Shown piece after piece: positions 44,783 through 57,056 of a stretch of 64,000 bases of DNA. The stretch's first letter is position 1; every line of letters begins with the position of its first letter. Below the pieces are notes generated by a model. The model had not been told where the DNA came from and did no database searches. It saw only the letters and a program-made list of their open reading frames with translations. The position numbers were made by a program, and so were the translations under genes. Source of the stretch: Rhyzopertha dominica (taxonomy: Eukaryota > Arthropoda > Insecta > Coleoptera > Bostrichidae); contig QCXZ01000137.1 of NCBI GenBank assembly GCA_025024175.1, positions 22,940,001-23,004,000 of the forward strand. The letters run 5' to 3'.

Positions 44783-44962
44783 ATGAAGTATCCGCAACTT
44801 GTGTCCATGCCCTCGGCAATATCTGATTGGCTGGAGGAACAACTGGAAGCACGTGGAATAGATTCTGTTGTATATACTCGCTACATTTTGAGTTTGCTTC
44901 ATAGAGACCCAGCGGATGTTGTTTGTCACGAACAGGATTCATATTTAACTCATTCACAAATG
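44783..44962 (+). CDS. KIAA0232: KIAA0232 orthologue exon 1 (coding)
   Basis: The acceptor tatatttcag ends at 44776 and the first ATG is at 44783 (A at -3). The 60 codons run MKYPQLVSMPSAI.. to ..SYLTHSQM with the donor atg|gtgagt. The exon holds the conserved GID..YTRY helix. Confidence 0.85.
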
Positions 44963-47900
44963 GTGAGTATATTATTTTCTTGCTCGTTCACTAGTAATGT
45001 AACTTCAAGGCACTCAACATATTCTGTCTGTCTTAAGTTTGTATGTTTCATTCTGTAACACACTTTTGAATAGCACTTCAAGATCGTTATTATCGTTATA
45101 TATTGTCCGTGTAGCGTATCACCATTAGTATTGGTGTTAGGAATAACTTACTACTAATTTGTGATACTTGTAAATTTTGTCAGTGATAATAAAGAATTCA
45201 CACCCTTTTTTTAATATGGCAAAAAATTTTATAGCAATTTTTTTCATGAAATAAATTGCATTGAAAGTTGGTAGTGCGGAGTTTTATGTCATAGTATAGC
45301 CCTCTTTAGTGGAAGGAATTTATTGTAACTTGTGCATCATCGTGGCATTAAGAGTATCACTTTAACTGATATATTGACAACCAACATGACACCTGGTGAC
45401 ATCCTTCTGAGTAAACATTTTTGCGCTCTAATCCCCTTTTACGGATCATCATCCTATCAAAGAAGCTAATTTGGGTTTCTGTTTATTGATGGTATATTGT
45501 TTTTGTTTTATTAAAATTAAATTTTTCAGTTCAGGTCCAGTCCAGTTTTATTTTAATTGTCCAAGAACCCAAACATTCCTTTATCAAATGATACAGGGTT
45601 TCTATAAATGATTCATGCATCCAGGGCGCTTATGGAAATTTTTGATTAAATCAGTTTGCCGTCTCTCAGGAAAGTGAACACATCAAATGCTTTGATGTAT
45701 AATTGTCATCTGTCGATTGTTGAATTATTTGATATATTTTAATATGAGAAAACGCAAGGCTTAAATGTTAATTTATTTAAGCCACATGTTATTGTTTTAT
45801 TTGTGCCGTAATCAAATGCAGTACCGACCGAGTACCGAAACTGCTACGGTACAAATGGGGTTAATCAAAAACAATCAAAAAATTTACAAATGATCGCGAA
45901 CTATCTAAATGCGACCTCCAATTACTACTGGACTTACCTTGATGATGGACAGGTGAAGTTCTAGTAGCAACATTCTATGAGCAAGAGCGGCACGCGCGGC
46001 GACCGGTCACTGCTATTGTCTATAACCAACTATATCTATGTCTAGAACTGTACTAGGGGTGGTCGTTTTCGTCCACATGTTGCCCTTTACCCTGGATTGG
46101 CAGACCAGAGCGACATGGAGGCGCAAAAATATATACAAAAAAAAATATTCCTATTCACGAAGACGAAACACCACAATTTGATAGAATTTTGTATTCTAAA
46201 ATTTTTTGGAAGTAACTTTGGTGCTTTGTCACTTTGGTTATATATTGATAAGGATAAAACTACCTTATGATGTTTGTACCTGTTACCTTCATTTTGTGGA
46301 CAAAGCTCAAGCTTTTACTTCTTCATAGAAGTACTTTTATAAATGATTTTAGTGCCTACTGCCACCAAATATTCACCTAGGTTATTCAATACAGGGAATG
46401 TGAAAGGTTCCTTACTATTTATCTGTTTCTCTGGAAAACCCCAATCTGTTATTTCTCAAGCTGCAGGATTAGTTCAGGTATATCAGGATATTTCCAATTC
46501 CATTTCTTGCACTTATTGACTCTAGATATTCAAATTAAGGGACAAAATAAACAGTCACTTAAGTACAGCTGATAAGGTAGCTTAATTGCAAAGGTCTAGG
46601 GGTAGCTTATCTTAAGATGCAACTTGTAATCCCCTTCAACAGGTATACAACAGTATTTCTATAAAGTGGGGTGTGTGAAAAATATTTCATCATTTGCCAT
46701 TTATGTTTTGAAGTGAAATTGATTCAAGTCATTGTGTTAAAANTGAAAATACAACAATTGATGTAAGTGAATATGTTCTAAGTTTTTATTTTAAGGTAGA
46801 ATTTTTCCCATAGTTGGCCACATTCAATTAAAAGTATTGTGATACAAGTAATAATATTTACTATATTTTATTAGCTTTTAACAAAGATTATGTTGAGTTA
46901 TAGGGAATAAACTTGAATTTTCTGCTAGGATAATTTCAAATATTCCATTTGGAAGATTACATGTAGATGTGCAGATATAGACCAAGGCCAGTAAAAATTT
47001 ATACTTTGGACGATGACCATATACTTTCAAAAAAGGTTGATAATTAATAACTGAATGCTGTAGATTTGTTACAGCTTTGTTTATGATTAATTTATTTAGA
47101 AATAATTAAAAATGAGATAACTAAGACATTTTTACGAAAGGTATTTGTACAAGGAAAATTATTTATCTGTCTAAACTGAAAACTTTTCAGACTTTAAAAT
47201 ATAGCATCTATACTCACAAATAATAACTAAGATCAAAGAAAAAATTTTGATTGAATGTATTTATGAGTATATTATTTAATACAAAAAACAAATTTTTGAT
47301 TTCTACATGGTAGGGCTAAGCTTCCTAAATTAGTGCAGTTTTGTATCAAAAGTTTAAAAGTTCACGTGTTTTCCAGCAATTATACAAGGAGTTAGAAACT
47401 TACTTGTTAATTATGATAAACCCACATAACTTGCGTATTTTAAATGACACAAAAATTTTTNACNCATGTAATTTTAACATAGTAAACAAATTGTCAAAAA
47501 TTTCTGAATAAAGTACCACATNTTTTAAGTGGATTGCGAACTTCTATCACCAGCTTTGGTGTTCTCCCCAATTACTTTAACTGCTAACAGTGTCGATATT
47601 TGTAATATGGCACTTGGAATGCTGTCGAGTCAATGCATGTCTCACTAGATCGTAACTTCAAAACTGATTATTACTATACTCCGATCACCGAACAGATGGA
47701 GTGATCATGATGCATTTTCTTCACGTAATTTTTAAACCATTATCATTTCATAATTTTTTACTTAATTGTTCAGTAGTCAAAAATTTGTTATAAAGATTAA
47801 GTCGGATGCGATAACGTGCAAGATTCATACAACTCACATGATAACTCCATCTATTCGTTGATCGGAGTATAGTTAACTGCTGACGGCTATAAAAATGTGT

Positions 47901-50900
47901 AGTCAAATGAAAATTTTATTTTAAAAAGTGTGCCATGAAAAATCTCAACAGTGTTCTGAGAGACATCTGTTGGTTTTAAGTAAACTAAAGGCTAAAATAA
48001 ATCATCTTCCCTGGTCAATTCACTCTCAACCTACTCATCTGCTCTTGTATTCTCTTACAAACTAAAGGGTGGCGACACATTTGGCAGCCAGTTGTTACTA
48101 CATTCCGTTCTTCCACAATCTACCCCCTCGAAATGAATAATGTAGCATTTAATGCTTGGCAACATTTTTATATTCGCTAATAATAGGTTTACATTAGACC
48201 TATACAGGGGGCAGTCTTTTGATTGTTTTATATAAGCTTAATGAACACTTAATCAGCTTGATCAAATATTCATTGTTTTACCTCTACAGTCGTTTGCATA
48301 AAGCGTGGTTACAATATAAAAATTAGTCAGCAGGTTCACTCGCAGGTGGCGCCTCTGATGTGGGAAATTTCAAGGTTACATTCCAACCAATGCCATCCGA
48401 GGCGAAAAGTCAGGGCCGGACTGAACTCGGTTCTGTTTATTTCCTTGTAACAAGGTTGTATTCACTGTTTCCAACGGCTGCATCTATTATTGTCATGGGA
48501 AAAATTAATATATATTGACAGAATAAGTTAGGTTAAAGGTAACACCAGTTACAATATTGATGTTTGGCTATGGCGGTATAATTCTAATAGCATGGTGATT
48601 TTAAGGAGGCTCTTATAGTCCAAACACTGATATTGCTAGATTTTGCGAGAAGGTAGCCAGTTTGGCAACATTATAGTTTACATTTTTTTACTTCTGAAAT
48701 GGCAGCCATGCAGGAGCAGATGCATATACTGTTATTGCTACTACAGGTTATTCTGCTGACTGATTTTTATGCCGTGGCATGGGTAACCAGTTCTCGCAGA
48801 ACTGTACTAAGGCTTCTGTTTATAATTTAGTTTCCATATGCTTTAGTTATTACTAGAATTGTCAACTGTCCCAGTTTTTTTTATTTAATAACTTTGCAAA
48901 AGCTGTAAAGCAACTTGAGCATACAGACTTAAATTGAATTGCAAACAAGGTCAATGTATATAAACAGAAAATGAATGCAAGCTTTAGCAAAACTTTAAAC
49001 TAAACAAAAATATCAATAATCATAAACAGACCACAAAATGAAAAAAAACAAAAGGAAAAAATATAAAAAGAAACTAAGCTGACAGTGTCAGTAACCTAAT
49101 TACTAATATCATTTTTAATATATGGTTTTACAACTCTAGGATATTTAACATATTTACAGGTCTTAATATGCAAAAGAAGCATGTTATAGAAGTGTGGAGT
49201 AATGTACTCCAAGCTTTGCTTACTTATCTCCTTTGCTTTATTTGTAAGCACATTCATGGCAGTCTTTTCACTAGTATAATATTTATAGTCAATGCATGAC
49301 TGCTTGTAGAATCTTTTATAATAATTAAGAACTTGGAAAATATATAATTTAGTAACATCAAACACATTAGCCTCCTCAAAAAGCAAAGCATAAGCATAAG
49401 TTCTGGGCTTACACAGCATTACCTTCAGTATAGCCTTTTCCAGCACTTCAACTTTATTCAATAGAGTTACTAAACACCTTCCCCAAACTAATACACACAC
49501 CATATAGCCAAATTCTGCCTGAACTAGTCCAAAATTAACAATTCTAAGATTTGTAGTACTAAAGTAATCACGCAAATGAATAAGATATACCAACAATAAT
49601 CTGAGTGTAGCACACAGGTACTAGCAANACAAACACTGTTTTCCATTATAAAATTCCTAGAACAGATTTGAGGGGCCAACTTGCTTATAATGCAATAACA
49701 GAGACTATGTGACAACACATGATGACATTGTAAGCCTGTAAGTCCTACCAACCTTTAGAAGAAAAAAGTTTAGCGTCAGTCATGGTTTGTTTAATTGATA
49801 CGGTCCAGTTTTAAACATTAGGTACAGATGGTAGAGGTGTTTGATGGAGGAAGGAACTACGCAGCTGAAAATGTTTATTGCAGAACATGGAGATAAAGTT
49901 CATTTTACATTTGCAGTTTTATTTTCAAGAGATGTTGCAAAAACTAACCAAATTTGACTTTTTTCACGTTTTTTGTGTATTTTATGCCTCAAGCAGACAT
50001 TCTCATGTATTTCCACCTAAGTGAGATTTTACAGTATAGTACTGATATTTTAAGCCTAATTAACATGATAATACTACATCAAAAATTTCATGACAGCTAA
50101 CTGTTGGATCTTTTTTAATTACAAAGTGTACTATTGTTTAAGGCTGCTGATGCTAAATTACAGATTCGTTTCGTTTCAGGAATTGAGAAAATCGGGAGCG
50201 GCACGTAAACGTCTACGTCGATCACAAGAGTTTTGGGTATGTGATCACACGGATGCAGAACAGTTAAAACGTACAGCTGCTGTGGAATGTTTGAAATCCG
50301 CTTCTGATCAAGTAAGTCAAATTAATAAATCTTGAATGCACTGTTACATCATTGTAATTTCCAGAAATATGGTATTGAATCTTTGGTTGATGAACTTTGT
50401 GAGAAATTGAAGGAAATCAATAATAGTGCAGTAACCAAAACAGAATCTTCTTGCAATATTGACAGTTGCCATGAATCTTCACCACAAGATTTAGTAAGCA
50501 AATATTACGCAGCCTTTCCTCCATTGTCCAAGAAAACTTCAAAGTCCCCGGGTATAATCACATTAATTCCCAAGTGGATCGGATCACCAAAAAAAAGGCT
50601 GAGTAGAAAACAAAGCAGGTCTGCTAGTTATGATGAAAAACTGCATTGCAAAGTTGAAACGGAAAACATGAAGGCCCGCATAGTTAACAAGCAGCGAATG
50701 AATGGTTTTGGACGTAATAAAAAGGACATGGGATACTGTCGCAATATGGCAAAATCTGTAGAAAAATCTGATAATTTTAATGAATGGGAACTGTACAACA
50801 TAGCCAGGAATCGAAAATTATCCCTGTCAAAAAGTGGTAGCCAGAAAATTGAAAACAAACCAGTCTGTGCCCAGGAACAGTGCGTTACTAAGGTGGACAA

Positions 50901-53900
50901 TGTATGCCTCGATGAGCAGGGAAATATGAATTTGTACGAGGACTTGTTAGATGACATAAGGGAACTGCTGAGTTCACCAGAACCACGTGACAGTTCTGTG
51001 GAAATGATGAATATGGCAAACATGCGCGATACTGGAATTAAGAAGTTCATTTCTTGTGGGACGAATATCACTAGTTCCATTTGGTCAACATATGCACCCG
51101 AGGAAAAAACTGTTTCTGACAGTTATTTCAGCGACACCTTTGCCTTGACCCAACCAGATGCCCCACTTGATCTGAAGTTCAGTTCGATATCCATCGACAA
51201 TAACAAGAGGGACGTTTGGTCTGTGCCTGATGCAACAACAACTGCCCAAAATGAAGCGAATATGTTCTTCGAAAGTTACAATGCTGCACCCAATGTTCCA
51301 TGGATGGGCAAGTGGTCTGAAGCGGAATCCTATGATAACGAGAATCAGCTGAATGTTATGGCTAGGAGTCTGATGAAGATTAACCATCACAAGGACAAAA
51401 GTTCATTCACCGAGGTTCTTCCGAATACCGCACGTTCTGCTTTCAATGTCTTTGCTAAGGGTTCCACCACCTGCCTGTTTGGAAACGTCACGGGGAAATT
51501 AGAATCTGAAAAGGACAAGGACGACCTTTTAACATCTGTTCGTAGCCATTTTAGGCCAATAAACGAGAAGGCGGAGGTGTCGACCCGTTCTTATGCGGAT
51601 GGTACCACGTTCATGATCCCGAATACCCTGGATAAGGTATGTATAATGGTCTTTTCATTACTTTTGTTTTGTATGTGAAATGAACAGCATATTCTATTGT
51701 GCCTGTGAAGATTAAAACAATTGAACACATTTCCATCATGGATTGCTGTAGTTTGTTCTTGTAGATGGACTTTTACACTTTCATTATTTTATCACCAATA
51801 ATTTCTATGCTATGATTAGACACACTACAAACTGATTAATTATAAGCTTAGAAGTAGGAATCTGAGATACAGCAGCAGATGAAATATGGTGAGCGGTGGT
51901 GATAAGACACACAGTGACACAGTTTGATTAGAATTAATGTTAAATATCAAGAAGCACAAGTTACAAAGGAAATGAGCTAATTATAAATTTATTAATGTGG
52001 AAATGTTTGCAATTTATTACTAACCTACAAAATAAAAAGGTACATGAAGCTTAAGTAAAATTTAAAATAAATCACTACTAATTATTGCTACTACTGTAAA
52101 AAAATTAATATTCTAATTCTAATTAAATCTAATTAAAATTCTTTTAGAATCTTTACTGCTACTTTCTCATAAATTATTATAAGGGGTTCTACTTCACTGA
52201 AGTTATCAGAAAATAAACGCTGCATAAATTTTTGTTCAGCTTTTTAACGTGATCATAACATTTCTTCCGATTTCAGGTATAATAAAAATTCTATACCCTT
52301 GCTTTCGTAATAATGTCTCGAACTTATAGGTATTATGTTTTTTTGACTTTTTCTGATTCCATATAATTGGAATTTCAAACTTTTTCATTGGAAATATACA
52401 TTTTTAGAATTTGATGTTGGTGCGGATTTGTTTTAACATTATAGTAATTGGTAAGTTGCAAATTAAATTATCCTTCAGCTATTTGCCATTTCCATGGTTC
52501 CCTGAAGTAATCTCGAAGTCACAGTTACTGGTTTTAGTGCCTGATTGTAATATTATAAGGCATCCAGTTAAAAATCTGTTATTGCACTGAGCATGTACTA
52601 TCATTTGCTGTCATTTCGAGATATTCTCAAATAATTCTTTCATTTAATCGTGTGTCCAGTTTTTCACGGAAGTGTATCCAGTGTGCACATAAGTTTCGTC
52701 AAGGTAGGCACTTGGCATATTTTGACTATGAAAATGTCATTTTTTTCTAAATAGTTATTGTTTAAATTCCGCACAGCCTATATCGCATATAGTGCAACAG
52801 AACTATTATGTTTCGTTCAAATCATGCCATTTTGATTCATTCTTTATTTTGTTGTTAAGTTTAAATTTCTTTTCGTTTTATTAAATTTCTATACCTTGTC
52901 TTTCATTGGTTACCCTAAACTGTGATAAATCCATGGTGAATTTNCTTTTTTTTGTTTTTCTTTCCNGGTTTCTTGAAGAAAAATTTAATTTTTGGATATA
53001 CTAGAATCCCCTTCATTAACAATTCTCTGATTGTTCTCACTGTCATTCACACATCATGTGATGTCTTTTGTTTAATGCTTTGTAAAGCAGCTGAAGTGCA
53101 CTTCTTTTTTTTTTTAAATAGTTGCAAACACTTACTTATGCTATTTTCCTCGCTTGACTCTGCCAAACTTTTGTAGTTTCACTTTGTGGCATATTAACAT
53201 AATTATTTAATGGGCCTGTTTCACATTCCGGGAATTACTGAAATCTTTATGTAGAGCTAATCTGCAGTGGTCAAAAAAGTATGTGGGTCAAATTATTTAG
53301 TGCAGTGCCCTTCCTTCACATTTTTACGAAATTTGCTAGTGAAATTAGATTGTTTAAAATTAATATTGCCCGTGATGTAATTCCGTGCATGGTAATAACT
53401 ATAATAATAATAATCGTAAGCATGAGGTGTTGCCGGCTGTTTTGTTTATGATTTCGTCAAGGTTTGTGGCTGTCTGGTTACGAACAAAGTGATTCTGCGA
53501 TGCCTCGAAAAAAGTGTGTATTTTACCAAATTGCGGCAATAATAGCGCAAACTGACCTGACAAATTATTTATCAAATTCCCGCAGGATTTACAGTCGCAT
53601 CAGCAATGGTGGTTAGCTATTTGAATGAAAGTGGGTACCTACATTACCACCATATCACCATAAAGACAAGGCAGATTGGCTGAATCTGTCTTTTAGTAAA
53701 CCCTTCACCTAATTTATTAATCTTAATACCACTATACTAGCAACCAACACAGTCAAATCAAACCAAAACAATGTGTGACAGCGCCGCAAATTGACACACA
53801 TGTTGCATTTTGATTCATTTGCAAAGCGCGATTGCCAATCTACACTGCTTTGTACAACTAATATTTAACCGAAAAGTTAACACAAAAATCCAGTTTACGA

Positions 53901-56567
53901 CAGTTATAATAAGCCAAAAACACATATTAGGAGTGCAAACATATGTTTCATTTATCTTGCGCAAAGTAATTCGAGTTGGAGTTATATGTAACTGTTATAA
54001 CGTATTATGCCGTACGTGTTTGGCGAGAAATCAGGAGAACTGACAATGTTGATTTCGAATTTCGCACCGGCACCGTTAGGTTTTGCACGGAATGACGTAA
54101 TATTTTCCCCGCCTTTAAAAATATAATATTGTTTTTTCTGTATAAACTGACTTATTCTAAAAATAAAAATTGTCATTTAGTTGAACACAATTTAATTTTT
54201 TTAAATAAAAAAAAGTATGAAACAGGCTCATTCATTGCACCATACACCTCTATCAGGCTATTGCTAATGACCAGAACACTATTGTAAAATTTTAGTTATG
54301 TAACTTCTACCGCTCACCATATTTTCTCTGTGATGCTGTAGTATGGTCGTTCAGAACAGAATAACATTATTATACAGCCTATATTAAAACTCTGGCCCTT
54401 ATTACAGTTTACACAATACTAATGGTATACGTTTTCAAGTTTGACAACAGCAATATGATCAGACAGGTTCATTCTTTTATTACCATTTGTTGATTATTAT
54501 ATAAACTGATGGTTGACAATTGGGTATTTGCACAATATAGAGTGAAGGACCAGATAAATATAGTGTAAATGCATATGGTATACCAGAAGAAAAATTTGCT
54601 GTATTACCTTAAAGATTAACATTATTTTTGAAATGATATTATATTGCGTAGAATGTCTTGCAGTTGCACATGCACACTGATGATATTGTTTTTGTGATAA
54701 ATATATAGGGTGGACCATTTTTTTGGGATATCAGGTTAGGGGTTAAATGGTAAGAGATAGTTCAGGAGTAAAAGCAGATCGTAGATTCATTTTCAATAAA
54801 CAGGCCATTTTTAATATTTGACCAATTTCTGTTGATACTCATATTTTGTTATTGTTACAGCTAATGGAAATGTTTAAATTTATTTGAACTTCAGTAGCAT
54901 AAATAAATATAATTTTTTTCTTTAGTTCATGTTTACTGATGTACAATGACATACAAATTCGTTTTTTTGATGAGTTATTAAATTTAATTAAGTTTTTGTT
55001 ATATTTATATGTCAAAAATTTTTTGAAATGACCTTATTGGTTAATTTAAGTAAAAGTACCATTTGATGCTGTTGAAAAAATCAGTTATAAAACATTCAAA
55101 GACTTGGTCGATACCTGTTATATAGTAATCAATGTGAAGGTCAATAGAAAATAGTCAAATATGAAGAACTTCCTGTATACTGAAAATGAGTCAAGTTAGC
55201 CCAAGATCTGTGAGTACCACTGATTCACCTTCAAAAAAAAAAGATGATTGAAACACCCACATTTTTTGTCTATTTCTTATCATTTAGCCTGTTAAGTCTA
55301 AACCTTGTCAAGGCAAAGTACTTATCATTCAACTGTCATATCACAAATAGATTGTACTATAAAAATTGTGGCAGGCTTCTTTAATTAAATGAATGTGCTC
55401 TAATCTTGCTTGCTACATTCTATTTAAATTTTGCATTTTAAAAGATGTGATCTCTTGTCATACATAGCTGTTCGTCTGCTTTTCGTTGCTTGAAGGACAC
55501 TTTTGAAAGTGGTTTTTCATTTTGACATATTTCAGAACCTGCTGCTGTAGATTTCATCCACATTGCATCTGTTTTGACTGCAAATAGTTTTGTCATAAAA
55601 AAGAGAAAACCTGCAAGTACCTATGATAGCTTTTATCATGCAGTATGCTGCAGCTTCATGCAATTTAGCAGCAGTTATCTTGTTAAATCACATCTCCCTA
55701 CTCATTACTATAGAAAAAACATTAGTTTGAATTGCAACTGCAATACATATAGTATATATATTTTTTTCTTTTAAGGTCAACTACAAACGCAGTGAGAGTG
55801 GTGCAATGTATCTGATATCTGAATATGGTGCCTTGAAGAAATATCTGGAATACAAGGAGTCGGATGGCATCTGGAGCAGTTCCTCTGAATTTATACTCAA
55901 GTTTAATATTTGTCAGAACGATAAGGCTTGCCAGACGGATTTTTCAAATGCAGATATACAAGATGAGGCATGTCCAATTGCGGAAGCTAAAACTGAACGC
56001 CAGCACTTTTTCTTTCCTGGAGACGAAGAAGAACTATTGAAAGATGACGATGACCAATGCAAATGTCCTACTGATACTGATCGACCTGATTCTGCGATGG
56101 ATGAATTGTTTTGGAAGTACGAATGTGAAAATTGCAATAACAGTACTTCTTGGGGTGGGAGTTGCATTTCAAAAGGTAATATCTGGCAGAAGCAACCTCG
56201 TGACAATATTTGGAATGGTGAACTATGTTCGTCTTGCCTCGGAATGAGTGGAGGACATCAGCCGCTAAACAAACAGCAGACACAACTACGGGAGGACATC
56301 AGCAATGATGGTGAGCAGCTACTTTCAGACCTGAGCAGTTTGCAGAAGTCGTACATGGAGGAACTACCAAGCAGTGAAGACACATACGACATATCGGATT
56401 TGATTGGCTCAAAGGACAGAAAACGCAGGCTCTCGCATGCTGCTGATTTGTTCGAAGAAGTGGTACCGATGGGCCATCGAGGTTCTTGGAGTTTTGCTTC
56501 GCGCCTGAAGGAGGATTGTCTGATAAAGATGTCCACGATACCGACACTACGCTCAGTAACTCTTTAG
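44783..56567 (+). CDS. KIAA0232: Orthologue of human KIAA0232 (function unknown), 4 coding exons
   Basis: Exons: 44783-44962, 50180-50311, 50365-51636 and 55776-56567. All junctions are GT..AG in phase 0; total 791 residues. The conserved N-terminal module is clear: DWLEEQLEARGIDSVVYTRY (human WLGQELEKCGIDAMIYTRY), LLHRDP, ELRKSGAARKR, EQLKRTAAVECLKSASDQ, GIESLVDELCEKLKEI and YYAAFPPLSKK (human YYEAFPPLSEK). The middle is long and disordered, with a SHFRPI motif near the exon 3 end and a KACQTD motif early in exon 4. Human KIAA0232 is about 1400 residues, so this is a shorter version. No enzymatic motif is visible. Identity is secure from the N-terminal block; molecular function is not established. 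Confidence 0.88.
47674..47872. mobile_element. PIF/Harbinger-type MITE, 199 bp, TTA target duplication
   Basis: Terminal inverted repeats of 36 bp begin CTATACTCCGATCA and continue CGAA.AGATGGAGT.ATCATG, with three mismatches between the ends. TTA immediately flanks both sides (47671-47673 and 47873-47875), the 3-bp duplication typical of PIF/Harbinger. There is no coding capacity. The few mismatches suggest a fairly recent insertion. Confidence 0.85.
49096..49760 (-). mobile_element. LINE (jockey/CR1-like) reverse-transcriptase C-terminal relic
   Basis: The minus-strand frame 49596-49096 reads YLIHLRDYFSTTNLRIVNFG, LVQAEFGYMVCVLVWG, LEKAILKVMLCKPRTYAYAL and LFEEANVFDVTKLYIFQVL. This matches the thumb/C-terminal part of jockey- and CR1-type proteins (..YGI.VWG..L..LQK.ilR...LF.E..VL.V..LY..). 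A continuation in another frame lies upstream to about 49760. The first catalytic motifs are missing. Confidence 0.75.
50180..50311 (+). CDS. KIAA0232: KIAA0232 orthologue exon 2
   Basis: 44 codons, ELRKSGAARKRLRRSQEF to ..VECLKSASDQ, between tcgtttcag and caa|gtaagt. A basic run (RKRLRR) could be a nuclear localisation signal. A 53-bp intron (50312-50364) follows. Confidence 0.93.
50365..51636 (+). CDS. KIAA0232: KIAA0232 orthologue exon 3
   Basis: 424 codons from KYGIESLVDELCEKLKEI to ..PNTLDK, with the donor aag|gtatgt at 51637. After the conserved YYAAFPPLSKK motif the sequence is Ser/Lys-rich with a basic patch (SPKKRLSRKQSRS) and acidic helical parts (YEDLLDDIRELL). Near the end is the conserved SHFRPI. 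Confidence 0.93.
53213..54229. mobile_element. Candidate DNA transposon remnant carrying a THAP relic
   Basis: GGCCTGTTTCA at the left and its near complement TGAAACAGGCTC at the right, about 1.0 kb apart, enclose the THAP relic. This arrangement fits a P-element-like or THAP-carrying transposon. The inverted repeats are only about 11 bp and I found no 8-bp target duplication, so the boundaries are tentative. A similar end (GGATGAAACAGG after an A-rich run) occurs alone at about 43111-43122. Confidence 0.4.
53500..53645 (+). pseudogene. THAP zinc-finger domain relic
   Basis: From ATG at 53500 the frame reads MPRKKCVF and then, after a one- or two-base shift, CGNNSAN (stop) PDKLFIKFPQDLQSHQQWWL. 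The spacing MP..C.....CGN....F.KFP....R/H..WW.. is the THAP-domain pattern (C2CH zinc finger with the FP and WW region). A frameshift and at least one stop break it. Confidence 0.65.
55776..56567 (+). CDS. KIAA0232: KIAA0232 orthologue exon 4 (C-terminus)
   Basis: Starts VNYKRSESGAMYLISEYG in phase 0 and ends at TAG 56565-56567 (..TLRSVTL). It contains NDKACQTD, an acidic block, and CENCNN plus CSSC cysteine pairs (ECENCNNSTSWGGSC and GELCSSC) that could bind metal, though no family is recognised. A potential donor at 56571 lies after the stop. Confidence 0.88.
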   Translation, partial: VNYKRSESGAMYLISEYGALKKYLEYKESDGIWSSSSEFILKFNICQNDKACQTDFSNADIQDEACPIAEAKTERQHFFFPGDEEELLKDDDDQCKCPTDTDRPDSAMDELFWKYECENCNNSTSWGGSCISKGNIWQKQPRDNIWNGELCSSCLGMSGGHQPLNKQQTQLREDISNDGEQLLSDLSSLQKSYMEELPSSEDTYDISDLIGSKDRKRRLSHAADLFEEVVPMGHRGSWSFASRLKEDCLIKMSTIPTLRSVTL

Positions 56568-57050
56568 AAGGTGAATCTTTATTTGTTAGGTTTTTTTTTA
56601 AGCCACGATGCTCAGTTATATATGCTACTTAGCATATATTAACAAGAAATATTTTTAGCTGCCATATTAATTTCAGTGCAGATAGGTAAAATTACCGAGA
56701 GCATCGGTGTGCTGTTCGATTTTAAAGAAACTCCATTGCTGAGTTTTTAACGAACACATTTTGTGAGGCAAACGACACATTTCATTTGTGGATTTTTTAG
56801 CAAGTTTTAATGCCTCACACGAAATGTCTTGTAAATAAATATTTTTGTGGATTAGTGACGCAGAGAGAGCAATTTTTTTACTTTGATCCTCGCGTCTGCC
56901 AGGAAAACTTTAAAATGTTTTATTGTTGTTTATTTTATTTGTTTTTTTTTTAAAGATGCATACGGTGTTTCGTTTTGTGTTTCTCTAGACAAATTATTAT
57001 TTATGGCATATAACATTGCTGAGAAGTAATAGTTGCTGTATATATTTCAC

Positions 57051-57056
57051 AATAAA
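57051..57056 (+). terminator. Proximal poly(A) signal, KIAA0232 orthologue
   Basis: AATAAA in cacaataaaaaa. It is A-rich afterwards, so part of the signal may be a genomic A tract. Confidence 0.45.

Larger units (their letters stand above)
44963..50179 (+). other. KIAA0232 orthologue large intron (5.2 kb)
   Basis: Contains the PIF/Harbinger-type MITE (47674-47872) and a minus-strand LINE C-terminal relic (49096-49760). GC-richer patches at 45930-46130 and 48330-48480 may be further repeat remnants, but I cannot assign them. The acceptor is tcgtttcag at 50179. Confidence 0.85.
51637..55775 (+). other. KIAA0232 orthologue intron (4.1 kb)
   Basis: Contains the THAP-domain relic and its flanking short inverted repeats (53213-54229). 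The remainder is AT-rich without recognised features. The long pyrimidine tract plus ttaag acceptor ends at 55775. Confidence 0.85.
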
